NCBI GenBank assembly: GCA_913058555.1
Contig: CAJXRJ010000002.1
Span: 1 to 34,490 of the forward strand
DNA: 34,490 nt
From: an uncultured bacterium
Lineage (GTDB): Bacteria > Planctomycetota > UBA1135 > GCA-002686595
Direction of reading: 5' to 3'
Below are positions 16,680 through 24,242 of the stretch, piece after piece. A program made the position numbers and the translations under genes. The notes beneath the pieces were generated by a model, which was not told where the DNA came from, searched no databases, and saw only the letters and a list, made by a program, of their open reading frames with translations. Numbering within the stretch: the stretch's first letter is position 1; every line of letters begins with the position of its first letter.

Positions 16680-16775
16680 AACGATGATCTGGACGCCGCT
16701 AGTCGGACTCGTGCCAGCGGCGTGAGTGTCGCGGTGCCAGGCCTGGAGGAACCAGGTCTCAGCGGGCGCGACGGA
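16680..16775 (-). pseudogene. Minus-strand remnant of the shared C-terminal domain
   Basis: A minus-strand frame contains A-P-A-E-T-W-F-L-Q-A-W-H-R-D followed by T-S-G-V-Q-I-I-V-S, the tail of the shared domain. The sequence on its upstream side does not resemble the rest of the domain, and a broken plus-strand FG-GAP gene begins there instead. It is the end of a lost gene, left by rearrangement. Confidence 0.6.
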
Positions 16776-16849
16776 AGAAAGCGCCGGCCCTCGCAGCTCC
16801 TCGACCACCGGACAGCCGGGGTCCCTGTCCAGGCTCTCCCTGGATGGGT

Positions 16850-17899
16850 CACGACCGCGCCGCCGGATTGGCCGATTGCACCGCTGAGTCAGAACTTCGC
16901 TCGGTTCGGGCAGTCCTGTGCGGTGGAAGGAGACCTCATCGCGGTAGGGCATGGCCGCTTCGGCACGACGCCCGCGGGGGTCTTCCTCTATCGATTCAAC
17001 GGCGCCACCTGGGAGATCGAAGGCACCGTGAGCGAGCCTCCCAGAACGGCGAGCTTCAAGTTTGCCTCGCAGGTCTACCTCGCGCAGGGAAGGCTGATCT
17101 GTCCCGATGACAACGCCTCCGACGGGGCGACAAGCGGGCAGGGAGCCGTCTACATCTTCGAGAAGGTCGGAGGCGTCTGGTCAAGAACCCAGGTGCTCGA
17201 CCGGGACGGCGGCGAGTTCTTTGGCAGTCGCGTGGCCGCCGACGGAGATCACATCGCCGCTAAGTTCGGGGACTTCGTCGACGTGTTCTCATTCGACGCG
17301 GGAAGCGGTACGTACGCACGCGAGGAAAGGCTCCCGTTCGAAACTGGCGTCATAGATTGTGCTCGAGGTACAAGGAGGCGTTTGACTCGCAGGCACTTAC
17401 GCCCGCGCCTGACACAAGCAGGGCCACGGAGGGCACCATTTCGCCCTAAGTGCAAGGGGCGACCAAGCATCTACCCGGCACGGGCACAATTAAGAACGCC
17501 AACCCCGAAGTCAACTCTTCGGGGAGGACCGGAGCGCTCCTGGCGAACGGTTCGGCGAGCCTCACGGATGCCAACCTGACGCTCCAGGCCTCGCGGCGCC
17601 CCCAGGGCGCCACGTGCCTCTTCCTGTGCAGCCTCGGCGAGGGATCGATCGCCGCGCCCGGCGACGCTTACGGAACCCTCTGCCTGGGCGCACCCATCCG
17701 CCGCTTCACCGCATCGAGCCAGGTCGGCGCCGCGGGTCCGAACGGCGCTCGCGCGCTCGATCTTCCACTGGACGCCTTCCCGGAAGGACTCGGCACCCGC
17801 CCGGTGATGGCCGGCGAATCCTGGTACTTCCAGGCCTGGTACCGCGACGGCGCCGCGTCGACCTTCACCGACTCCACCAACGTCTCCTTCCTGCCCTAA
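16850..17899 (+). pseudogene. Broken FG-GAP-type secreted protein with shared C-terminal domain
   Basis: One plus frame (about 16850-17350) encodes typical FG-GAP_2-like repeats: S-C-A-V-E-G-D-L-I-A-V-G, G-Q-G-A-V-Y-I-F-E-K-V-G-G-V-W and F-G-S-R-V-A-A-D-G-D-H-I-A. It then degenerates. The shared C-terminal domain follows in another frame (about 17480-17899), with N-S-S-G, L-C-L-G-A-P-I-R-R-F and G-E-S-W-Y-F-Q-A-W-Y-R-D. No signal peptide or plausible start precedes the repeats; the frame runs back into the antisense remnant at 16680-16775. The first conserved Cys of the domain is missing. The loss of start, a frame break around 17350-17460 and the missing Cys argue for a pseudogene rather than one sequencing error. 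Confidence 0.7.
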
Positions 17900-18020
17900 C
17901 CGGCGCCGTCGACCTACAAGAGCGAGGGCCGACGCCGGGGCGCCAAATGAATCAGTTACGAACGTCAGTTGAAACGTGCGAAGGAATGTCCGTCAATGCG
18001 ACTTGACAGATCCATCGACA

Positions 18021-19208
18021 TCACTGGAATTGAATCTCGTAGCCGTCGGTGAAGTTCGACCCGAGTCCAACGGAATCACGGTGCCAGGCCTGGAAGTTCC
18101 AACTCTGGCCCGCCATGGCGGCCACGGAGCCGTTGCCTTGGGGAATCGTGTTGAGGTTGATCATTAGCGAGAAGTCCCCTGAGGCGCCGGTGCTCAAGAT
18201 CTGGCCCGCCCCGTTGTAGCGGCCAATGACACCACCCAAGCAGAGGTTGCCGTTGCTCGAGCCGTTGGTGCCGGGCACAAAGGCTTGGGTCATGGACACC
18301 ACAAAGATGCCGAACTGATTGGACGGGAGACCGAAGGCGGTCAGCGTCACGTTGTTGGCTGAGGCCTGGAGGGACCCTGAGGCCGACATCACTCCGGTGG
18401 AGCCCGTGGAGTTCGGCGCGGCCTTGCAGTAATTCGCCCCGGGCTCAAGCACGCCGAATTCGATGTTGTCGAGCCCGTACGCTGCACCCTCGAAGTGCAA
18501 CCACATCGCGTCCCAGAGTGCCGGGTTCGTCGCGTCCATCGCAGAAGGCGACAGCGCTAGGGCTACCGCCTGTAACGCTGCGACCGGCGTAAACGTCGTC
18601 TGTCCGGTAGTGAGGTTCATCACCTCGACGGAGCCTAGCCCCGTGCCGCCGTTCGCGCCGAGGTCCATCACAACGCGCACGCGAACCCAATTGCCACTCG
18701 AGATCCCATTTCCAGCGAGTGGCGCCTGCGTCGCGGTCCCATTTGCTGCTATCAGCCGTAGCTGGGCATTCGACTGGCCGCCCAGGTCAAAGCGAACGCC
18801 CCGCTCTCCCGCCTCGGAGCCTCGGATTTGGTTGTTCCCGTTGGTGTCGTGAGCAGCCCCGAAGCTACCGCCCCACCAACCGACTTGCATGTCGGCCTGG
18901 AAGTATGCGTTGGCCTCGAGACCGGAGAACGACGCGTAACTCCACGCTGCGTCGTTAATCCGCGACGCATCTGTGCCGAAGCCGGGCCCCGACTCCTGGA
19001 AGCGCAGCGACTTCGTGCCGTCGTGTGACATTGTCGCCGTCACGCCCATCGAGGCCGCCGCGTTGAAAGTCTCTTCACTCCATCCGTCTTGACCATCGAG
19101 CGGGGCAAACGGGTGGGTGTCGGAGCCGATCAAACCCTCGAAGTCGTACACGGACTGCGAGAGCCCAATGGAGGGAATCGTGAGGAGTAGGAAAGTCGTT
19201 CGGAACAT
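18021..19208 (-). CDS. Secreted LamG-like protein with shared C-terminal domain
   Basis: A protein of 395 residues. ATG 19208 is favoured over ATG 19220 because GAGGAT precedes it at good spacing. Signal peptide M-F-R-T-T-F-L-L-L-T-I-P-S-I-G-L-S. Residues about 20-255 look like a concanavalin/LamG-type beta sandwich: D-G-Q-D-G-W-S-E-E-T-F-N near the start, the acidic D-T-N-G-N-N-Q segment, N-W-V-R-V-R-V-V-M-D-L, and Y-G-L-D-N-I-E-F at the end. These folds commonly bind carbohydrate or calcium. The final 135 residues are the shared domain (Y-C-K-A-A-P-N-S-T-G, L-C-L-G-G-V-I-G-R-Y, G-Q-S-W-N-F-Q-A-W-H-R-D, S-N-F-T-D-G). The fold is inferred from pattern, so the N-terminal call is tentative. The shared-domain call is firm. 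Confidence 0.88.
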   Translation of the reverse strand: MFRTTFLLLTIPSIGLSQSVYDFEGLIGSDTHPFAPLDGQDGWSEETFNAAASMGVTATMSHDGTKSLRFQESGPGFGTDASRINDAAWSYASFSGLEANAYFQADMQVGWWGGSFGAAHDTNGNNQIRGSEAGERGVRFDLGGQSNAQLRLIAANGTATQAPLAGNGISSGNWVRVRVVMDLGANGGTGLGSVEVMNLTTGQTTFTPVAALQAVALALSPSAMDATNPALWDAMWLHFEGAAYGLDNIEFGVLEPGANYCKAAPNSTGSTGVMSASGSLQASANNVTLTAFGLPSNQFGIFVVSMTQAFVPGTNGSSNGNLCLGGVIGRYNGAGQILSTGASGDFSLMINLNTIPQGNGSVAAMAGQSWNFQAWHRDSVGLGSNFTDGYEIQFQ

Positions 19209-19898
19209 GCGAATCCTCATACTTGAGAAGGGAAATTTCAGGCGGTCGCGCACGGGCCTCACCGCCTCGTTGGAGGAAAGCCGGCCCGTCTCGCGTGCCA
19301 TCCATGTCCCCCATTGGACGGCAGTCAGAGACGGTTGGCGTCGCACCGTAGCACGGCCGCCACAGATGCGAGCGAATACGGCTCTAGAGTGCACCGAACG
19401 CCCGTACGGGCTTCGCCTGGCCCAACAGCAACAACGCAGGGCCGATCATGGGGACGTGCTAGGTCGCACCCTGGGCCGTGAGCATCCCGTTTGCCCCCCA
19501 CGGCATCCTCACGGCCCCGAAGATCGACACGATGCCGAGGACGCGACCTCCGAGCACTCTGCATTGTTCGTCGCGGCCAGTACTTCGTAAGTGGGATATG
19601 GCCATGATGAATCCCCTGGTTACGTTTTGCCACGGGATGTGCCACGTCGCCCAGCCCGCATCCCCACTGCGATCGCAAGTCTCTTGTCGAAGCACCGGAA
19701 GTACCGCGGAGGAAGTACCGCGCCAGGATCGTTCTTTCGCATTCGGCCAGTGTGGCATGGTCGGTCGGCGGTCGATTCGATCGCGACTCCACTGCCAGGT
19801 TCAAAAGCGAAAGAACGATCCTGGCTCGGTACTCCGGTACTCCCCGAAAGCGCTGCTGCACGGGGCGAGCTCCTCAATGGGAACCTATCGCCGTTGGC
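19209..19898. other. Gap holding a MITE-like element and little else
   Basis: These 690 bases separate two minus-strand genes. The MITE-like element occupies 19699-19844. A weak minus-strand frame of 48 codons (19459-19605, M-A-I-S-H-L-R-S-T) has a hydrophobic middle but no ribosome binding site. I do not accept it as a gene. Confidence 0.4.
19699..19844. repeat. MITE-like element, copy A
   Basis: The left arm has AAGTACCG twice (19699 and 19713) followed by GCCAGGATCGTTCTTTCGC. The right arm reads AAAAGCGAAAGAACGATCC then TGGCTCGGTACT and CCGGTACTCC. The arms are long terminal inverted repeats around a centre of about 60 bases containing GATCGCGACTC. No coding capacity was found. Confidence 0.85.
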
Positions 19899-21116
19899 TC
19901 ACATGGACGTCGACCCAACACTCTTTGGGTAGACAAGATGCGGCTCGACGCGGCCGCGCCACTCGGGCACGGCCGTGGCCGATTGGATGGTCGACAGCAG
20001 CGGTGTCGCGGGATCTGCGAGTAGCCCGGCGATGTCGCGGCGGCCCAGCAGCAGCGCAATGTGACGATCGCCCGTTGGGTTGGCGGCCGTGGGGTAGCGG
20101 GTCCACTCGAAGCAGTCTTGGGAGTGCCGAATGGTCCACGCGAGCAGCCACAGTCCCGCTGCTACGGGGCGGAAGCGCTCGGGATCGATGAGCTTCAACC
20201 GGACTCCGTGGCAACGCTCTCCAGCGTATGGCGCGATGGACGGGGTGAAGGTGACTCGCTCGCTCTCGACACCCGGTAGTGGCCTCGCAGTCAGAGCCGT
20301 GTGCATGGCCGATGGGTCGATCCACGGTGCGCCGATTTGCTCGAAGGGGCGCGATGTGCCCCGCCCGACGCTCAGGTTCGTCGCCTCGAACAAGCACAGG
20401 CCGGGATAGAGCAGGGCACTCTGGTAGCTGGCCATGGCAGGCGAAGTCGGCACGAACGGTACCCCGGTCGCCGGCCAGTGATCCGTGCGGTTCCAGCCTG
20501 CGGCCGCCACAACGTGAAGCTCGACGTTCAATCGCTGCTCATGGTTCCACAATCGGGCCAGTTCCCCAATGGAGAGCGAATGTCGAATCGGCATCGCCCA
20601 GCGGCCCAGGAAGCTGGCGCAATGGTCGACATCCAGCATCGGCCCCTCAGCTGCTGCCAAGTCGCCTCCGATGGGATTAGGGCGATCCAGCACCCACACT
20701 GGCAAGCCAGCCTGACCGCATGCCTCGAGCATCTGCGACATGCTCCAGATGAACGTATAGAACCGAGCGCCGATATCGGGCAGGTCGACGAGCACCCCGT
20801 CCAGATCCTCGAACATGGCCAGCTCAGGATGCATCCGCTCGCCATAGAGACTGACGACCTCCAACCCGGTGGCTGGATCGAACCCATCCGGCACGCAGGC
20901 TCCATCGGCCGCCGTGCCCGCCATGCCGTGTTCGGGGGAGAAGAGGCGCACCAGCTGCACCCCGGCGCCCAGTAGCGCCTGTCGACCGAGACCGTGCGGG
21001 GCAGAGGCCGTGGTGGCGGCGTCATTAGTAAGCAGTCCAAAGCGCATACCAGCCGGCAAACGGGCATGCCCGCGGACGAGTTGATCGACGCCGTAACCGA
21101 AGGGCGGAGGACTCAT
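19899..21116 (-). CDS. DUF1343 / NamZ-type exo-beta-N-acetylmuramidase (GH171)
   Basis: A protein of 405 residues from ATG 21116; an in-frame ATG at 21182 would add 22 residues of non-conserved character. Hallmarks of the DUF1343 (GH171) family appear in order: G-L-L-T-N-D-A, L-F-S-P-E-H-G-M-A-G, S-L-Y-G-E-R, G-A-R-F-Y-T-F-I, L-D-R-P-N-P-I-G-G, S-I-G-E-L-A, P-T-S-P-A-M, L-F-E-A-T-N-L-S-V-G-R-G-T, P-F-E-Q-I-G-A-P-W and G-V-R-L-K. NamZ, the characterised member, removes terminal MurNAc from peptidoglycan fragments during cell-wall recycling. Length is normal for the family. No signal peptide is visible, whereas some NamZ proteins are exported, so a cytoplasmic site or a missed leader are both possible. 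No other recycling gene lies in the window. Confidence 0.92.
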   Translation of the reverse strand: MSPPPFGYGVDQLVRGHARLPAGMRFGLLTNDAATTASAPHGLGRQALLGAGVQLVRLFSPEHGMAGTAADGACVPDGFDPATGLEVVSLYGERMHPELAMFEDLDGVLVDLPDIGARFYTFIWSMSQMLEACGQAGLPVWVLDRPNPIGGDLAAAEGPMLDVDHCASFLGRWAMPIRHSLSIGELARLWNHEQRLNVELHVVAAAGWNRTDHWPATGVPFVPTSPAMASYQSALLYPGLCLFEATNLSVGRGTSRPFEQIGAPWIDPSAMHTALTARPLPGVESERVTFTPSIAPYAGERCHGVRLKLIDPERFRPVAAGLWLLAWTIRHSQDCFEWTRYPTAANPTGDRHIALLLGRRDIAGLLADPATPLLSTIQSATAVPEWRGRVEPHLVYPKSVGSTSM

Positions 21117-21250
21117 GGATTCGAATGGAAGACAGGCAAGGAATGTGCGATCGCGCAGGGTGGACGAGGGGACGGTCGCCATGGTTCACATGAAACGGTG
21201 ACGAGCCAGCGGCGAGGGGCCGCTGCGATGAGGAGCGCCCCGGATGCGCG

Positions 21251-21658
21251 TCAGGATCGTGCCTCGATCAAGGCGCGGGTCGATTCGAAGGCCAGGATTG
21301 AGTGAGCACCGTCGCCCCACCAGGCCCAGACTTCGTCCTTGAGCACCTCGGGGTTTCCCGGTTCGCGGCGAAGAATGAGCGCGTTCCCGTCGACTGCCGC
21401 GAGAACCACAGCCCCCTCAGGGAAGCCGCCGATTTCCAGGTGGGCGAAGGTGACACGAACAATGTCATCCCACGTCCGAGCCAGCCGTCTACGATTCGTG
21501 TCGTCACGGAATGTGCAGAGCTCCCAGGGGAGGCCGAAAGCCATCACCTCGCCGCCATTGGCGCGAGCCATACCGTGCCGATAGGGTTCGGGGAGGCGAA
21601 TACGGAGCGCCACTTCGGCACATTCGATGGCGGACAGATCGATGGGCCAAGGGAACAT
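21251..21658 (-). CDS. SMI1/KNR4 (SUKH)-like protein
   Basis: A protein of 135 residues. The pattern L-P-E-P-Y-R-H-G-M-A-R-A-N-G-G-E-V near residues 22-38 is the typical SUKH start (L-P-x-x-Y...N-G-G). Strands G-A-V-V-L-A-A-V-D-G-N-A and E-V-W-A-W-W-G-D-G follow. SUKH proteins are often immunity proteins against polymorphic or contact-dependent toxins, but many are orphans, and no toxin is visible next to it. ATG 21658 lies only a few bases from the MITE-like element at 21663, and no ribosome binding site is visible, so the element supplies the whole leader. There is no signal peptide. Confidence 0.68.
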   Translation of the reverse strand: MFPWPIDLSAIECAEVALRIRLPEPYRHGMARANGGEVMAFGLPWELCTFRDDTNRRRLARTWDDIVRVTFAHLEIGGFPEGAVVLAAVDGNALILRREPGNPEVLKDEVWAWWGDGAHSILAFESTRALIEARS

Positions 21659-21662
21659 TGCG

Positions 21663-21803
21663 TAGTACCGGTAGTACCGAGCCAGGATCGTTTTTTCGCT
21701 TTCGGCCAGCGTGACATGATCGGGTCGGCGGTCTATTGGATCGCGACTCGACCGCCAGGGTCAAAAGCGAAAGAATGATCCTGGCTCGGTACTCCGGGTA
21801 CTC
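21663..21803. repeat. MITE-like element, copy B
   Basis: The core arms are AGTACCGAGCCAGGATCG (from 21673) and GATCCTGGCTCGGTACT (to 21793), with an outer second set of GTAC-type ends. The inner arms read TTTTTTCGCTTT and AAAGCGAAAGAA. The centre closely matches copy A, in the same orientation, including GGATCGCGACTC. Non-coding. Confidence 0.88.
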
Positions 21804-21846
21804 TCCGTCTGGGGGGCGCGGGTACTTGGCGCGGTCCCTCGCCTGC

Positions 21847-22380
21847 TCACTCGCCTACAGGAGGAGCCAGTGGCAACGGGGCGTCCGGCACGGCGCTCCA
21901 GGCGAAGGCTGCGATCTTCCAGCCCAGTTCGGTCCGCAGGAGCGTCACCACGTCGACGCCACCGTGGGAGAACTCGCCGTCGATCCAGAAGTCGTACGGC
22001 GCCCAGACGAGGGCGATGTCGCCCTCGACGAGCACCGTTGGCTCCCACATGCGCTCGAAGTAGCTCTGCTTCCCTTCGGCGCTGGCCGTCCGCCCGAGAT
22101 GCTCCTCGAAGGTCCTTACGCTTGTGGTAATCGGGCCGCTGCGGCGGGTCACCGAGCTCATCGCCCCGCGATCAAGAAGCAATTCCCCCCACATGCGAGC
22201 GCCCTCCTCGCCCTGGGCTGCAATCGCGTCAAAGGAGCGCTGTACAACTGCGACGACGGCGTCGCGGTCACCGTCCTGGTCGCGAGAAAGCGAACCCAGG
22301 GGCTGCAAGGTGGGCGAAGCGCAGCCGGCCAGGCTGGCAACAAGGGCAACACCGAGGGTCGACAGGAAGGTTCTCTGCAT
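21847..22380 (-). CDS. Lipoprotein with NTF2/SnoaL-like domain
   Basis: A protein of 177 residues from ATG 22380 (an in-frame GTG lies 18 bases upstream). Signal peptide M-Q-R-T-F-L-S-T-L-G-V-A-L-V-A-S with lipobox L-A-G-C, so it is lipid-anchored at Cys20. The mature part begins with a helix (D-A-V-V-A-V-V-Q-R-S-F-D-A-I) and ends with strands E-P-T-V-L-V-E-G-D-I-A-L-V-W, G-V-D-V-V-T-L-L-R and G-W-K-I-A-A-F. This is the usual order of NTF2-like (DUF4440/lumazine-binding-type) cone folds. Such domains bind small ligands or act as enzymes; nothing here identifies a substrate. It lies just beyond MITE-like copy B and points towards it. Confidence 0.8.
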   Translation of the reverse strand: MQRTFLSTLGVALVASLAGCASPTLQPLGSLSRDQDGDRDAVVAVVQRSFDAIAAQGEEGARMWGELLLDRGAMSSVTRRSGPITTSVRTFEEHLGRTASAEGKQSYFERMWEPTVLVEGDIALVWAPYDFWIDGEFSHGGVDVVTLLRTELGWKIAAFAWSAVPDAPLPLAPPVGE

Positions 22381-22995
22381 GGACCGAATGGTCGCCACCT
22401 TGGATGGAGCAGTCCAGAGGGTTCTCCGGGAGTTCGGGAGAAGCCCCTGCGAACATCGAAAGCCGCGGCCTTCAGGTCGCCGACGTACAAGAGAGCGAGG
22501 GTCGCCTCGACGTCGCGTCTATGGAGGCCTGGAGTGCGGCTGCCCAGGCGGCTCCGGCCGGGTCGATCGGCGCGCGTCGTAGCGAGGCCGCAATCATTAC
22601 ACCGAGCGTCGAGGGAGTCGCACGATGCCGTCGCCGCGGACCGTAACCCCCCTCGCTGGCCTCCCAACTCACAAGGGCATGGGGCGTCAGCGTACTCGTA
22701 CCTTGGTATCACAACTCGGTGACATTCGAATGGCCGGAAGAGCTAGTCTCGTTTGTGAGGCTGCTGACGTAACCGACCTTCTTGTGGTGGGGGTAGCTGG
22801 CCCGGAGCCGCAGTAAGGGGCCAGCTTGGCAGTAGTGTGCAGTACCGTGAAGCGGATGGTTCACGGCGAGAGACGTGACCCTTGCTCTTGCAGAACCCTG
22901 AGCTCAGTACCGACGTATTCCGGCACAAGCGTCGCTCGATCCCGAGACACGAAGGCCCCAGGCGTAACTGTCATACCCCTTAGCGAGACGTTCCC
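22381..22995. other. Divergent intergenic region with one small hairpin
   Basis: These 615 bases lie between the lipoprotein gene and the DNRLRE gene. No frame looks coding. AGCTGGCCC (22795-22803) pairs with GGGCCAGCT (22818-22826), a perfect 9-bp stem with a 14-base loop. It could be a regulatory or terminator structure. Promoters for both genes should lie here but are not distinct. Confidence 0.4.
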
Positions 22996-24102
22996 ATGAA
23001 GACCCCACTAGGCCTAACGTCCGTTCTGGTCATTGCCGCACCGGCACTTGGCTCTGTCGCGGCCCAACCCACCTTGATCGACACCGTCACGTTGACATCC
23101 ACGGCGGACAACACGATCTACTCCATTGGGGGCAACGCACGTAGCAATGGCGCCGGACCTACGATGGCGGCTGGAATTGCAGCAGATGGCGGCATCACTC
23201 GCGCTCTCGTGCGATTTGATGCCACGGGCGCGATTCCTACCCATGCGACTATCAATAGCGTTTCCTTGGTCTTGCACATCGACGGAACCGCTGCATCGAG
23301 CTCGCCCTCTTCCTTCATCTCCGTACGCCGCCTTCTGAATAGCTGGGGCGAAGGGTTGTCCACTCCGATCGTGGGGCCGGGCAACGGTGGAGTGGCCACC
23401 AAAGGTGACGCGACCTGGTTCCACCGATTCTTCCCCAGTCAGAGCTGGAGCGTGCACGGAGGTGACTTCGCCTGGCCATGGAGCTCCCACTTAGACGTCG
23501 GCTCGGCGGGGAGCGCCATATTCACTGGTGCAGGACTGGTCGCCGACGTCCAAGCGTGGGTGAATCTGGACACGCCGGAATTCGGGTGGCTCCTTCTGGG
23601 GGATGAGCAAGGCGCCGCCTCTGCGCGCTTCCTTAGCACCCGCGAGAGTGTGCACCCCCCCCAGCTCGTGGTCGACTACACCTACCCAACACTCCCGCTC
23701 GGAACCAACTACTGTGACACAGGACTCAACAGCTCTGGGTTCCGGGCGACTCTTACGGGGCGGGGATCCCCAAGGGTCATCGACAACAACTTGACGATCA
23801 CGGCCCATTTGCTGCCGCTCCTCCAGTTTGGTCTCATCTTGACCTCGCAAACGCAGGCGACGCCCGGCTCCATTAATCTCTGCCTTGGCGGCCAAATCGG
23901 ACGCTTTGCAGCTCCTTCACAGATTCTGGATAGCGGAGTCGGTGGCACCTTCTCCCTCTCACTCGACCTCAATGCCTTCCCCCAGGGAAGTGGGCTCGTG
24001 GCGGTTACGGCCGGCCAAACATGGAACTTCCAAGCGTGGTTCCGGGACACCGCTGCCCCCGGTTCCAATTTCACTGACGGCCTCGAGATCCAGTTTCGCT
24101 AG
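22996..24102 (+). CDS. Secreted DNRLRE-domain protein with shared C-terminal domain
   Basis: A protein of 368 residues; signal peptide M-K-T-P-L-G-L-T-S-V-L-V-I-A-A-P-A-L with a cut near V-A-A. Residues about 28-230 match the DNRLRE domain pattern (related to CBM96, often carbohydrate-binding): D-N-T-I-Y-S, N-G-A-G-P-T-M-A-A-G, R-A-L-V-R-F-D, A-T-I-N-S-V-S-L-V-L, W-G-E-G, D-A-T-W, G-W-L-L-L-G and a closing P-P-Q-L-V-V-D-Y. The last 133 residues are the shared domain (Y-C-D-T-G-L-N-S-S-G, L-C-L-G-G-Q-I-G-R-F, G-Q-T-W-N-F-Q-A-W-F-R-D, S-N-F-T-D-G). The beta-helix gene follows after 140 bases in the same direction. The pair may be co-transcribed. Confidence 0.9.
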   Translation: MKTPLGLTSVLVIAAPALGSVAAQPTLIDTVTLTSTADNTIYSIGGNARSNGAGPTMAAGIAADGGITRALVRFDATGAIPTHATINSVSLVLHIDGTAASSSPSSFISVRRLLNSWGEGLSTPIVGPGNGGVATKGDATWFHRFFPSQSWSVHGGDFAWPWSSHLDVGSAGSAIFTGAGLVADVQAWVNLDTPEFGWLLLGDEQGAASARFLSTRESVHPPQLVVDYTYPTLPLGTNYCDTGLNSSGFRATLTGRGSPRVIDNNLTITAHLLPLLQFGLILTSQTQATPGSINLCLGGQIGRFAAPSQILDSGVGGTFSLSLDLNAFPQGSGLVAVTAGQTWNFQAWFRDTAAPGSNFTDGLEIQFR

Positions 24103-24242
24103 CTGGGGAGATACGGCGGGCTGCCGGTGATCACGCAGTTGCCCATGGCGGTCCGCTCGAGATTCGGGCTGTTCGTCGACGGGAGGTGCTGGGCGATTGG
24201 AGTGACTGAGCGCGCGGCTGGCGCCCGTGATACCTTGGGAAT

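Noticed and set aside
16482-16849. N-terminus of the FG-GAP frame starting at 16482
   Set aside because: It reads antisense through a domain remnant and is not protein-like, so it is not a true start.
17900-17938. Possible terminator stem between the pseudogene and the LamG-like gene
   Set aside because: CCGGCGCCGTCG and CGACGCCGG pair only with a three-base bulge and a long loop; too weak to annotate.
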